A stretch of DNA of 64,000 nucleotides. Origin: Cladocopium goreaui (Eukaryota; Sar; Dinophyceae; Suessiales; Symbiodiniaceae). Position numbers and translations under genes: made by a program. Under the pieces are notes generated by a model that did no database searches, was not told the origin of the DNA, and was given only the letters and a program-made list of their open reading frames with translations. Positions 39,396 to 50,236 of this stretch are shown in pieces (position 1 is the first letter of the stretch; every line of letters begins with the position of its first letter). The stretch spans positions 79,494 through 143,493 of the forward strand of contig CAMXCT020001518.1 in assembly GCA_947184155.2 (NCBI GenBank), read 5' to 3'.

Positions 39396-41552
39396 TCAGT
39401 CCGACATGCCAACGCTCTGAAAGCCTTTTCTACAGCCCACATGGCTGCATAGGGATTGGCCGGTGGAGAGACCAAACTCCATGCCAGTAGTAATGCTCAT
39501 CTGAGTCAAAAAGCGACCACATGCTGTTTTCAATGATTGACCTTGCCAAGAAGGAAGGGATTCTTGCTGAGAATCTGAGGCAATCATCACATGCCATGTA
39601 CGCCTGTGCAATCCTACAATGGCCTCTTCTGCATACTGCTTCAAATCTGCATGACGCAGTCTGGGAGCTTTGGCTGGTTTCGGGCCAGCCTGTTCGTCCG
39701 AGGAACTTGATGACGACGATGAATCTGAGTCCTCACTTGATGACTCCCCTGAGGAAATCGCCTCAGGTACGTCAGGCAAATTGGCCAAGGTTTGTAGGCT
39801 GCTTGATTTGTTGAATTGAAAGAATTTCCATTCCACAGGATCTCCATCTTTTTTGAAACGCTCCATGGTGAATTTCGGCTCTACCAAGGGCATCTGACCT
39901 CCTCTGCTAAGAGGAGTCACTGGTCTCCATCCCTGTGCAATCTGAGTGATCAGTGCTGATTGGACACGCAGACTTCCAAGGATGTCATCTCGGGAGTAAA
40001 GTTGAACACTCATCTGGGATGGCTTATGCTTCCCATGGACCCGCCTGTCCTCCTCCGGAAGGTTTGCTTGGGCTGCCCATGATAGGACAGTCGCTTTCAA
40101 TCCATGGACTGAATAGCTGGATGCATCAATGGAAAGTTGGGATCCTTGAGAACTCCATGGAAGAGTCAAGTACAACCGAATGTAAAATAAAGCTTCAGCG
40201 TATGTCATGGCATCAAAAGGAATCACTGGAGATCCTGTTTTGTCAAATGCTGGTATGGCAAAGTCAATGACTTCCGGACTCTCAGCTGCGTACATTTCAT
40301 CCAAGACCTGCAGGTAGCGGTGAACCCATGTCTTGGTTCCACATGACAAGAGTCCTGACAGCACGATGCCAAACGGCGTCGCCGTGTGACACGTCTTTGC
40401 GCGCCAGGTCAATCCTCTTAAGGTCTGACTGTCAAGTTGCCATGTCGCTAGATGGCTTCTTTGGATATCGCTAAAGCGAAGTCCGGACCAGCACAAAAGG
40501 AGAAAGCCTCCTAGAATCACAATTTCTTGCACAGAGGTCATTGCTTGTAAAATTCGGCGTTCCCATCTCATCAAAATGAAGAGCGGAAAAGGAAGGCTCT
40601 CCCTTCGATCACTAGGCAGCTTCTGTTTGTCAAAAGATGCGATTAATGGTCCAAATACACATGCCAATTGTGGAATACCCAGTTGTTTGTGAGCCCATCT
40701 CAAAGCTTTGATAGTCACCGAAAACTTCGGTCCTGAGCCATCCGATCGACGGGCCAATGAGCCGCTGATCAAAAGGTCAGCCAGCTGAGTTTCCGTCAAG
40801 GTCGCGATGTCCACGTGCAACGTTGAGCAAAAATCAATGAACTGCAAAATGCATGACATGTATCGAACCAATGTTGTAGCTGCATATTGATTGAGGAAAC
40901 GTTCTGCATGTTCCACAGGAAATGCACTATCTTGCAACTGCTGAATAACCTGAGAAATGGCATACAAACTGGATGACAGCCTAAGCCATAGGTTCCAGAC
41001 CACTGGGGATTTGGCTGCAATTCGGACCCTTGTCAAAGACGATGCCACCTGCTGTTGAGTCTGTGCCCTGCCCTGAAAGTGTTGAGGTCGGCTGGACCGC
41101 TGTGGCAACTTTGCAGGAACAACGCCAAAATCAGGTGATGTGACTTCTGCACTGCTCATATCAGTGGGGTCCGTCCCAAAACTCCGAGGATATGGCTGAG
41201 AAAACTCCGGTGCCACTAAGCCAACATGTGTGGGCCTATTTGGAAAACTGAGTGACGCAATGGAACTCTCTCTAAGTGCTGGTCGCGGCAGCCCAATGGG
41301 ATGTTTTGAGGTCCCAACATCTGTCAAAGGAGTTGAATCGCGCTGCAATGGAGGCTGCTGTAAGTCTGTCACCTGAAACGGAGATCGAATGCGAGGAGCA
41401 TGAAATGGTTGTGCATGTACTGGCAATGGCAATGCTTTTGGGGTCGGTGACAGCAAAGACCACCCTGATATGTCAGAAACCTGGTCAGAATCATCCAAAA
41501 AATCACTGTCCATCTGATAGTGAGCCATCCGACTCGACCGAAGGTGTGTCAA
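39396..41552 (-). CDS. YR-G tyrosine recombinase
   Basis: 718 residues. About 180 residues of disordered Ser/Pro-rich sequence precede a core-binding domain. Catalytic blocks: Arg in LLCWSGLRFSDIQRS, HxxK in SVHGLKATVLSWAA, His in VHGKHKPSQ, Tyr in SVQLYSRDDI. The C-terminus has an acidic Ser run and CGRF/CSHVGC Cys residues. The start may be the Met at 41552 or a later one (41528, 41513); the 5' end overlaps ORF0. Confidence 0.88.
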   Translation of the reverse strand: MTHLRSSRMAHYQMDSDFLDDSDQVSDISGWSLLSPTPKALPLPVHAQPFHAPRIRSPFQVTDLQQPPLQRDSTPLTDVGTSKHPIGLPRPALRESSIASLSFPNRPTHVGLVAPEFSQPYPRSFGTDPTDMSSAEVTSPDFGVVPAKLPQRSSRPQHFQGRAQTQQQVASSLTRVRIAAKSPVVWNLWLRLSSSLYAISQVIQQLQDSAFPVEHAERFLNQYAATTLVRYMSCILQFIDFCSTLHVDIATLTETQLADLLISGSLARRSDGSGPKFSVTIKALRWAHKQLGIPQLACVFGPLIASFDKQKLPSDRRESLPFPLFILMRWERRILQAMTSVQEIVILGGFLLLCWSGLRFSDIQRSHLATWQLDSQTLRGLTWRAKTCHTATPFGIVLSGLLSCGTKTWVHRYLQVLDEMYAAESPEVIDFAIPAFDKTGSPVIPFDAMTYAEALFYIRLYLTLPWSSQGSQLSIDASSYSVHGLKATVLSWAAQANLPEEDRRVHGKHKPSQMSVQLYSRDDILGSLRVQSALITQIAQGWRPVTPLSRGGQMPLVEPKFTMERFKKDGDPVEWKFFQFNKSSSLQTLANLPDVPEAISSGESSSEDSDSSSSSSSSDEQAGPKPAKAPRLRHADLKQYAEEAIVGLHRRTWHVMIASDSQQESLPSWQGQSLKTACGRFLTQMSITTGMEFGLSTGQSLCSHVGCRKGFQSVGMSD

Positions 41553-41790
41553 CGCTGCGAATCTTCAGTGTTCGATGGAGCATAAATGTAGAGCAATATG
41601 CTAATTGATACACATCCACAGTGAATTCGAAATGATCAGTGGTCAAAAAATATAGGATCCTCTGAAGCAAATGTCGATGCAATGGAAATGCCACTACGAG
41701 GTAAAATCGCTGAGTGGGTCCGCGCAAACCACGGGACCGGATGTTCTGCAAAGAGCCATTGCCAGGCAGGAGATTCCCTGGAGAAAGCAT
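41503..41790 (-). CDS. YR-G ORF0, small conserved protein overlapping the recombinase
   Basis: 95 residues, hydrophobic middle, ending RSVDTPSVESDGSLSDGQ, the counterpart of the YR-E ORF0. It overlaps the recombinase start in the +1 frame. Function unknown. Confidence 0.5.
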   Translation of the reverse strand: MLSPGNLLPGNGSLQNIRSRGLRGPTQRFYLVVAFPLHRHLLQRILYFLTTDHFEFTVDVYQLAYCSTFMLHRTLKIRSVDTPSVESDGSLSDGQ

Positions 41791-41975
41791 CTACTGATTG
41801 CCAAAAAAAATGAACTGTGATCTGTGTCTGAACGCCAACAAGCCAAATTGGAAAACATGCTGCAAAAACCCGTGAAAACGACTGTTGAAAAAGCATGCCA
41901 ACATGAAACCAAAAGTTGTAAACGCACAAGAAAAAAGCAATGCATCAATCAAACGCTTAATGTCATGAATGCCAC

Positions 41976-41989
41976 CTTGAGCCAAAATG
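41976..41989 (-). other. Partial dinoflagellate spliced-leader sequence, YR-G
   Basis: The minus strand reads CATTTTGGCTCAAG, identical to the 3' 14 bases of the conserved 22-base dinoflagellate spliced leader. It is about 190 bases upstream of ORF0 and 65 bases inside the element end. It is followed by GT. Confidence 0.6.
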
Positions 41990-42078
41990 TTTAGAGGGAT
42001 TACACATATAATGAAGTACCCCCACTAAACATAACTGAAACAAGTACAGTTACCGTAGGCTGGCCTAGGATGAAATTG

Positions 42079-42660
42079 GCCCCTGCCCACCCTAAAGTGC
42101 GGGGTTAGCCAACGCACAAGGTTGATCAAAAAGGCGCTGCTCTCCGTAAGCTTGAACACGCCTGGGTCTGCCACCCCTGCTGCTTTCAGCTGCTGCAGCA
42201 ACAGAAAGATGCCCCCTTTCTCGCAAAACTTGCTGAGCTGCTGCAGCAAGAGATCAGTGGCTGGCTGAGTCAGGACGGTCCAGCCATCGGAATTGACACC
42301 ATGGCGTTGCCATCCAACATCTTGGTGGCGTATGTGTTGCACAGCTTGGAGGAAGCATCCGTTGCAGCGTTGCCAGCATCTCGCAAGAGATCATCATAGC
42401 TCGAGGCGGAGGTGATGATGGCATTGAAAACGCGGCACTTCTCTTGCACAGCAGATGTCCAAGCGTTGAAACCTAAGTTCTCCTCGTCAGTACCATTCGC
42501 AAGAAAAGCTTTGGCAACATCCTGCTCACAAGCCTGCAAGAAGAACTCCTTCAACTGCACAAAGCTTGACAACGCATCCCTCGCAGCTGTCAGCTGTTGG
42601 TTGGCTCCTGCAGCAAGCTGGAGTAGTTGGCTGCCGGAACCAGTCTCGTGACCCTTGTCG
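42079..42660 (-). CDS. Exons of an unidentified host gene, copy 1
   Basis: Two coding-looking stretches in different frames: about 42300-42660 (LLQLAAGANQQLTAARDA, QACEQDVAKAFLANGTDEEN, ATDASSKLCNTYATKML) and about 42095-42280 (LLQQLSKFCEKGGIFLLLQQ, ESSAFLINLVRWLTPHF). The frame changes near 42270, across a possible very short GT...AG intron of about 35 bp or a frameshift. Mostly helical by composition. No family recognised. The next exon would be 33518-33643 (spatially separated by YR-G). Confidence 0.4.
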
Positions 42661-43119
42661 ACTTTGTCTCATGAGCAAGCAAATGAATGGTCAGGCACGT
42701 CCTGTTGGGGACGTGCAACATCATTGAGCTCTGAGGAAAAAGCCACACGAATTACACCGCCGTAGACCCCAAACAGTGGGTGGATTCAAGAAGTGTTTTG
42801 GGGAACAAGGCCAAAGACATGAAATAGCAGCAACAGGATTAATGAACTTTATCTGCAAAAAGTGCAACAGACCACTTTGTATACGTTTATTTTGTTCGGC
42901 TTCGCTTGCTTTGTTGCAACGCTAGATGCCGAAAAACGACGAAGGAAGCATCCGATGGGGGTGCAAGTATTTGGTTCCAAACGCTCGAAGCAAGCAGCAT
43001 AGGACTGTCAAATTGGATGTGTTGAAAACATCGAAGGATGAAAGTGAAAGATGACACATCATTCTCAATCCCGGAGCTCTGTGAACTTTCAAGTCTGCGC
43101 AATTCTCGGCGTGCGAAAA

Positions 43120-43832
43120 TTTTTGCTGGGGAACAAGGGAGAGACAAGCTGGGAGACAAGCCGGGAGACAAGCTGGGGGGCAAGCTGGGAAACAAGCTGG
43201 CTGGGAGACAAAAGAGACAAGACCGTAGGAGGTGGACGCACCCTCCAACAAAGGGAAACAAGAAGGAAGACAAACTGGTACACAAGCTGGGAGACAAACG
43301 GGACAAGGACTTGGGAAGGCGGACAAACCATCCAACAAAGGGAAAAAAGAAGGGAGACGTGGGAGACAAGGGGGAAGACGGACACACCACCCAACAAAGG
43401 GAAACAAGAACAAAGACCAGCTGGGAGACAAGCTGGGAGACAAGGCCTCGGGAAGACGCGCGGACCATCCAAGAAACGGAAACAAGAAGGGAAACAAGCT
43501 GGAAGGCGGACACCAAAGGGAACAAGAAGGAAAGACAACCTGGCAAGCTGGGAGACAAGCTGGGAGACAAGCTGGGGGACAAGGGGGACAAGTCCTCGGG
43601 AAGATCCACAGCAAGGGGACGGCAGACGCACCATCCAACAAAGGGAAACAAGAAGGGACACAAGGGGAGACAAGACCTCGGGAAGGCGGACTCACATGTG
43701 GGGAGACAATGACAGACAATTGGAGGCAGCGGGAGACATAGGAAACAAGGGGAGACAAAACGGGAAAGCGGGCATACCATCCAACAAAGGGACACAAGAA
43801 GGAAGACCATGCGAGACAAGACCTTGGGAAAG
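43120..43832. repeat. GGGAGACAAG minisatellite, copy 1
   Basis: Degenerate tandem units built on GGGAGACAAGCTGGGAGACA, CCATCCAACAAAGGGAAACA and CTCGGGAAGGCGGAC. All long frames on both strands here are by-products of the repeat. Confidence 0.9.
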
Positions 43833-44180
43833 TTAAGGTTCACTGGTGCAACCTGGGGCTGGAACCCTGAAAAGGTAAGGTTCATGAGGAGGTGGTGCCC
43901 GACGGCGCACTTTTAACTTTTCGTCCTGCCCCTATTCTTGCGTTATTCTTTTACTTTTTTTTTTGAGCGTTTTTGACTTTTACTATTCTTGCGCTATTAT
44001 TGGTAGATAGCAAAAAAAAATAAAAGCGAAAAATGCACCAAAAAAAGTCAAACATCAGCAAATTATTAGGAAATAATAGCAAAATATTGGCAAAATAATA
44101 GCGCATGCCCGACGGGCGCCCTTTCCACTTTTCGTCCATCTGCCGGGCGCTCTTTTTTTACTGTTTTGGTCCGGCACAAA
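43833..44180. other. A/T-rich spacer with a short direct repeat and inverted repeats
   Basis: GCCCGACGG...ACTTTTCGTCC occurs at about 43888-43923 and 44105-44140. Between them GCGCTATTATT (about 43991) and AATAATAGCGC (about 44094) form an inverted repeat, and TTTGACTT/AAGTCAAA another. Possibly a small palindromic element; no coding sequence. Confidence 0.45.
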
Positions 44181-44189
44181 CCCGCTAAT

Positions 44190-44890
44190 GCGCCGTTTCA
44201 CTGGGGTTGAGGTGTGGTAGGCCCACTGCTGCACACTCGAACTGGGATCTCTAAACGGCAAGGTTGAAGTGTATAAAAACTCACTGCTGCACACTCAGGC
44301 TGGGACCCCCAAAGCTAGTTGAAATGCAGTAAGTTCACTGCTGCACACTCGGGCTGGGACCCCTAAAAGGTAACGTTGAAATGTAGTAAGTTCACTGCTG
44401 CACACTCGGTCTGTGACCCGAAAACTGTAAGGTTGAAATGTAGCAGGTTCACTGCTGCACGCTGCGGCTGGGACCCCTAAAATGTAACGTTGAAATGTAG
44501 TAAGTTCACTGCTGCACGCTCCGGCTGGGACCCCTAAAATGTAACGTTGAAATGTAGTAAGTTCACTGCTGCACGCTCCAGCTGGGACCCCAAAAAGGTA
44601 AGGTTGAAATGTAGCAGGTTCACTGCTGCAGCTGGGACCCTTAAAATGTAAGGCTTGAAATGTAGTAAGTTCACTGCTGCAGTAAGTTCACTGCTGCACA
44701 CTCGGGCTGTTCCCCAAAAAGGTAAGGTTGAAATGTAGTAGGTTCACTGCTGCACACTCGGGCTGGGACCCCAAAAAGGGAAGGTTGAAATGTAGTAGGT
44801 TCACTGCTGCACTCCTGGGCTGCGACCCCTAAAATGCAAGGTTGAAATGTAGTAAGTTCACTGCTGCACACTCGGGCTGGGACCCCTGGT
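44190..44890. repeat. Minisatellite of about 62-bp units
   Basis: About eleven units with the core TAGTAAGTTCACTGCTGCAC, CTCGGGCTGGGACCCC and TAAGGTTGAAATG. The outermost units are degraded. Confidence 0.9.
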
Positions 44891-44899
44891 AAGTTCTTT

Positions 44900-46031
44900 G
44901 TTGCTTGCTGTTTTTTCAAATTTTTGGAGACTTGGAGAAAATCAAGATGAAACAAAATTCGATGCAATATTGGTTTGCTAATGACAATAAAACTATGTCA
45001 TTGTCGGGTCTATTTACTATTTAAATTTAGTGCATGTCCATGATTTGTGGAAAACAAACAGTTGCTCATCTCACCATCAGGGCGATACCCCAGACCTGTG
45101 GGTTGCTCTTTTGTTCATCTCTTGCTTTGGATTTTCCAGCTGGGGCCAAAAAACTGTTTCAAAGTAAGCCAAGTTTCACCATATAAATATACATAGCACA
45201 TTAAAGTATTAAATTAATATACGAATATTTACGTGGATTCGACACTTTTTCATCTAATATAAATGCTGCCCTTTTCCATATAAGTTCTTGGCTTTTCCAT
45301 ATAAATATAAGTTATTTCTTTCCTTGTCCATTTTCGATTTACTTTTCCAAAAAAAACTTTACTTGTCCAGAAAATTCGTTACTTTTCCAAAAATATAAAT
45401 TACTAATTTTCCATTTGTATTTAGATTGAAAATTCAATGTTTCCATATAAATTCGTTACTTTTAATTCTGTACTTTTCAATACTTTACTTGCCCATATAA
45501 ATTTAAGTTCTTTACTTTTCCATAATATTAATAAGATGACTGAGGTTGTTACTAGTTACTAGTTGCTGTTCCTGATGTGGCTAATCGCAGCTATAGTTTG
45601 CTGCTTGGCCAAATCAAATCAGTTGCCAAAATTACTATTTAAGATTCTCACCCGAAGTGCCCCAGCAACTTGGCACACTTACCAGATTCTCACCCGAAGT
45701 GCCCACCAACTTTGCACATTTACCTGGTCCAACTTTACTATTTAGTTTTGCTTTTATTTTTCTCCAATTTTTCTAACGTTTTACTAAATAGTTATTTTAC
45801 CCTGGTCCAGAACCAGCCCGACAGGGAACACATAATGTTGTCCAGGCACAACCCCATGAATGCCAAATGCAAAATCTATAGCCAAAAATGAATATTTAAG
45901 AATGTATACTTACAGGCTGCAGCTGTCAGAAACGCATATTTTCAAAACTTTTCAAAAGGGGATCAATTTTTGCTTATTACTCTAGATGCCTTTGGGTCAC
46001 CGTAAACACGCGCCAACTGCGCAGCCATAAT
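44900..46031. other. AT-rich non-coding DNA with TTACTTTTCCA repeats
   Basis: 45240-45530 contains many imperfect copies of TTACTTTTCCATATAAAT. A short tandem duplication with GATTCTCACCCGAAGTGCCC lies at about 45639-45722. No gene seen. Confidence 0.6.
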
Positions 46032-47147
46032 ATCCCCGAAATTCAAGTCACAAAATTGATCTGAAGCGTTTTGTGCAAAAAAAATACATTCAGGGGGATT
46101 GCTTTCAAGCATGGTGTATACTATACGTGTTCAACGACACGCGAAGATGCCCCCGAAACTTGCAATCGCGTGCATCCTGCACCCCTGCCATACCGAGTTG
46201 TCTCTGCCGACAGTTGGTCACAGGAGCCAAGTCAAAATCCTCTAGGTCTGGATAGAACTAAGACCATGGAGATCCATTTTCTTTTAATTTTCCAGAATAT
46301 GGAACACCTGGCTCAAGTTGAGACTGCAAAGTGGGTACTAGAATCTCTTGCCAAACTGGTTGAGTGACGTTCAAATGGCACGGAGAGCTTTTGGGGAGAC
46401 CGTGCAGATCAGGAAAGTTGGCCTGCCAGAATCCATTTTGCATTTTTGAAAGGCCGCAAAAACAGCACGCAAAAAATATGCATTGTCAATATGCATTTTT
46501 GGGCAACACGCATTTTCAAAATGCATTTGTTCAATATGCATTTTTGACCTATATATTCTTAATTTTCATCATGGGCGCCATGATGCAAAGACTTTCTGAG
46601 ACCAAAAACTGCCAAAGAACATCACACAAACATCACAAAGCATGGATTGAAATGATGTGACTGAAACACGACTTCCATTTTTTGACCTGGTGCTGACGCG
46701 CAAAAAACAAGTAGCAAAACTGAACAAATCTAAATGATAGACAGGCATTCTTGACTCTTGAAAGGCTATCTATCATTTTCCTGAAACATTGAGAGTAACA
46801 TGCATTCAGTGGAGGGTACCTTCACAACATGCATCAACATAAACGCCCCCAATCGCAGCTCCTCTTGCCACATGGTTTTTTCATATGTTGGTGACGGAAA
46901 CTTGCAAAAACCAGAGGAAGCTGCATGCATTTTTCCTGGGCCCCAAAGCGCATGTGCATGACCCTGTGCATGTTCTTTTGGTTGGCTTGAATCATATGCA
47001 TGGCCCTATGCAAAATTTCCTTATCTGCTTTGGGGCCCCAAAACTATATGCATTCCCAATCTGCGAATGTTATGCATTTTTGAATATATTGCTGGGGTAC
47101 CCCTTGTGCCTAACAACGGCTAGGAGTGCCCCCAAAGCCCTGAAGAT

Positions 47148-47273
47148 CTAACGTTGTTCCTCTGGCTTGCTCCCGGCCACAAACCTCGGAAGCTGCTCCA
47201 CCCACATAGATGAAGTGTTCTCATTGGCGGCGGTCTTGCCCATGAGTTCCATCAGCTGGGTCAGGAAGTTGGC
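47148..47273 (-). CDS. Terminal exon of an unidentified host gene, copy 2
   Basis: Same sequence as 33518-33643. Here the presumed upstream exons (48430-49010) are only about 1.2 kb away, so this copy gives the more natural gene model. Confidence 0.42.
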   Translation of the reverse strand, partial: ANFLTQLMELMGKTAANENTSSMWVEQLPRFVAGSKPEEQR

Positions 47274-47643
47274 CTACAACAATTTAGCAGTGAGCTGCAT
47301 AGCAAATAGCAACCAAAAAAAAACTGCAGTCTCTCTAGGGGAAAATGTTTTCTCCAATTGTGACGTGGGCCGCCAAAAACAAACCCGCCGACAGTTTTGC
47401 CGCAAGAATGGATCAAAATTGTGGCCCGGCCATGCCACAGAGATTTTTTTGAAATCATAACACGATAAAGAAAAATCAGTTCGTTTTTGTTTCGGCCCTT
47501 CCAGCTTTTTCTGTCTCTACGGGCAATCGTTTTGCCTTGTCCGTTTTGCTCTGTCATATGGCAGTTTGAACCTGGAGGTTGAACAGAATGCACGAACTGG
47601 AACAAGTTTCTCTTTTATTCACAGCACCACCTGACCCCATCTC

Positions 47644-48120
47644 TGGAAGACATGTGCATGCGTTAGTGAACATGAACATTATTGCCCCGCCCCGCCCCAT
47701 CTCTAGCGTAGCACATGTCTAGTGTAGCAATTGCGCGCGCTAGTAAGCATGAACTTTTTTGCCCCGCCCGACCGTATCTCTAGCGTAAGACATGTCTAGT
47801 GTAGCATCGATGCGCTAGTCAACATGAACGCTATGAATGTACTGTCCCACCCCACCCCATCTCTGTCTCTAGCGTAAGACACGTCTAGTGTAGCATCAGG
47901 TGCTTGTGCTAGTAAGCATGAACACTATTGCCGCACCCTAGTCTATCTCTGGCGTAAGACGTGCTGGCATAGCATCAGGTGCGCGTGTTAGTCATGAACG
48001 TTTTTGGCCCGCCACGCCCCATGTCTAGCGCAAGACATGTCTAGTGTAGCTTCAAGCGTGTGTGCTCATCAACATGAACGCCATGGACGCTATTGCCCCA
48101 TCCCACCCCATCTTTATTGT
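47644..48120. repeat. Minisatellite of about 75-85 bp units, copy 2
   Basis: Copy of 34014-34490, within the presumed intron of the host-gene fragment. Confidence 0.8.
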
Positions 48121-48429
48121 AGGATATGCCCATTGTGTAACATGGACTGGTTACAGAAGGACATTTTGGAGACTGGTGGAAATTCCTGACAGCAAAAACA
48201 AGTTTCAAAAAATGACGAGTCACAGTCATCGTCTGCCATTGTTCATAAGGAATCAAATCACCAACAGAAATCCCATCATGAATCAAACAAGATTTCACTC
48301 ACACTCACCAGATCATCAAATCAGGTCACTTCAGTATCATTGCAGATTTGATTTTGTCCTAGAAAAGGTGGTGGTGCATGGATGTTGGACAGACAATACT
48401 GTAGGCTGGCCTAGGATGAAATTGGCCCC

Positions 48430-49010
48430 TGCCCACCCTAAAGTGCGGGGTTAGCCAACGCACAAGGTTGATCACAAAGGCGCTGCTCTCCGTAAGCTTG
48501 ACCACGCCTGGGTCCGCCACCCCTGCTGCTTTCAGCTGCTGCAGCAACAGAAAGATGCCCCCTTTCTCGCAAAACTTGCTGAGCTGCTGCAGCAAGAGAT
48601 CAGTGGCTGGCTGAGTCAGGACGGTCCAGCCATCGGAATTGACACCATGGCGTTGCCATCCAACATCTTGGTGGCGTATGTGTTGCACAGCTTGGAGGAA
48701 GCATCCGTTGCAGCGTTGCCAGCATCTCGCAAGAGATCATCATAGCTCGAGGCGGAGGTGATGATGGCATTGAAAACGCGGCACTTCTCTTGCACAGCAG
48801 ATGTCCAAGCGTTGAAACCTAAGTTCTCCTCGTCAGTACCATTCGCAAGAAAAGCTTTGGCAACATCCTGCTCACAAGCCTGCAAGAAGAAGAACTCCTT
48901 CAACTGCACAAAGCTTGGCAACGCATCCCTCGCAGCTGTCAGCTGTTGGTTGGCTCCTGCAGCAAGCTGGAGTAGTTGGCTGCCGGAACCAGTCTCGTGA
49001 CCCTTGTCGA
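48430..49010 (-). CDS. Exons of an unidentified host gene, copy 2
   Basis: As for 42079-42660. A frame continuous from about 49008 reads VDKGHETGSGSQLLQLAAG and on to about 48640; it shifts near 48620 and continues LLLQQLSKFCEKGG to about 48440. One codon is added relative to copy 1 (three Phe instead of two). A 3-bp indel that keeps the frame fits coding DNA. Fragment only; the 5' part of the gene is not found beyond the satellite. Confidence 0.42.
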
Positions 49011-49484
49011 CTTTGTCTCATGAGCAAGCAAATGAATGGTCAGGCACGTCCTGTTGGGGACGTGCAACATCATTGAGCTCTGAGGAAAAAGCCACACGAA
49101 TTACACCGCCGTAGACCCCAAACAGTGGGTGGATTCAAGAAGTGTTTTGGGGAACAAGGCCAAAGACATGAAATAGCAGCAACAGGATTAATGAACTTTA
49201 TCTGCAAAAAGTGCAACAGACCACTTTGTATACGTTTATTTTGTTCGGCTTCGCTTGCTTTGTTGCAACGCTAGATGTCGAAAAAGACGAAGGAAGCATC
49301 CGATGGGGGTGCAAGTATTTGGTTCCAAACGCTCGAAGCAAGCAGCATAGGACTGTCAAATTGGATGTGTTGAAAACATCGAAGGATGAAAGTGAAAGAT
49401 GACACATCATTCTCAATCCCGGAGCTCTGTGAACTTTCAAGTCTGCGCAATTCTCGGCGTGCGAAAATTTTTGCTGGGGAACAA

Positions 49485-49877
49485 GGGAGAGACAAGCTGG
49501 GAGACAAGCCGGGAGACAAGCTGGGGGGCAAGCTGGGAAACAAGCTGGCTGGGAGACAAAAGAGACAAGACCGTAGGAAGGTGGACGCACCCTCCAACAA
49601 AGGGAAACAAGAAGGAGGACAAACTGGTACACAAGCTGGGAGACAAACGGGACAAGGACTTGGGAAGGCGGACAAACCATCCAACAAAGGGAAAAAAGAA
49701 GGGAGACGTGGGAGACAAGGGGGAAGACGGACACACCACCCAACAAAGGGAAACAAGAACAAAGACCAGCTGGGAGACAAGCTGGGAGACAAGGCCTCGG
49801 GAAGACGCGCGGACCATCCAAGAAACGGAAACAAGAAGGGAAACAAGCTGGAAGGCGGACACCAAAGGGAACAAGAA
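49485..49877. repeat. GGGAGACAAG minisatellite, copy 2 (left of YR-F)
   Basis: Same array as 43130-43528; YR-F inserted within it. Confidence 0.88.
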
Positions 49878-49879
49878 TT

Positions 49880-50192
49880 AAATTACATGCACGGTCGCCA
49901 CGCGTCAATACTTCCAAGATACGTAACTTCAAGTAAAACCAAAATAAAAACCACAAACACATTGACATGAAAATGCACTGAATGTGAAAACTCACGCGCC
50001 ACTCTGTTTTCTCACAACTGCGATGGGGAATGCGTGGTCGCACCACTGCTGCAAAAGGTTCATCTGCCGCTCCACAGTTTGGTCGGCTTTCATTCAGCCA
50101 TGCAACAGTTCCCAGCGATCATGCTGGGCAAACCATCTGGCTGCTGTAGCCTTTTCAAGGAAAAAAACAAAATCATCCCGCATCACTCTCCC
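49880..50192 (-). repeat. Split direct repeat B2 of YR-F
   Basis: 313 bp, a near-identical copy of 51283-51596 (few substitutions, one indel in an A run). Starts 2 bp inside the left element boundary. Confidence 0.85.
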
Positions 50193-50236
50193 GACATCAG
50201 GACGTAGGGAAAATTTCGGCCCATTGCTGCTGGCCC

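Larger units (their letters stand above)
34763..42054 (-). mobile_element. YR-G, tyrosine-recombinase retroelement
   Basis: Bounded by comparison with the uninterrupted copy: segment P ends at 34762 and segment Q starts at 42055, whereas at 48392-48401 P and Q are joined by only 8 bp. Transcription order: SL-like sequence 41976-41989, ORF0 41503-41790, recombinase 39396-41552, Gag 37556-38851, then a fused methyltransferase-RT frame 35259-37531. Its 3' terminus is in the assembly gap. It is oriented like the host-gene exons it separates. Confidence 0.85.
42055..43832. repeat. Segment Q, copy 1 of the duplicated segment
   Basis: Matches 48401-49877 and then, beyond the YR-F insertion, 59338-59641, with scattered substitutions and 1-3 bp indels. 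It includes host-gene exons and the start of the GGGAGACAAG satellite. At 43528/43529 it is uninterrupted and so shows the empty site for YR-F. Confidence 0.9.
46032..48392. repeat. Segment P, copy 2
   Basis: Second copy of 32402-34762; includes the terminal exon copy (47148-47273) and the minisatellite copy (47644-48120). It is joined to segment Q by 8 bp (ACAATACT), so it is the pre-insertion state for YR-G. Confidence 0.92.
48401..49877. repeat. Segment Q, copy 2, left part
   Basis: Matches 42055-43528 with some substitutions and small indels, then is cut by YR-F; it resumes at 59338. Confidence 0.9.

Noticed and set aside
42887..43885. Minus-strand frame of 332 codons and overlapping frames in 43038-43836
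   Set aside because: Same GGGAGACAAG array read in different frames; no domain and no codon bias.
46303..46318. TGGCTCAAG in segment P as a spliced-leader relic
   Set aside because: Only nine bases match; expected by chance in a window of this size.
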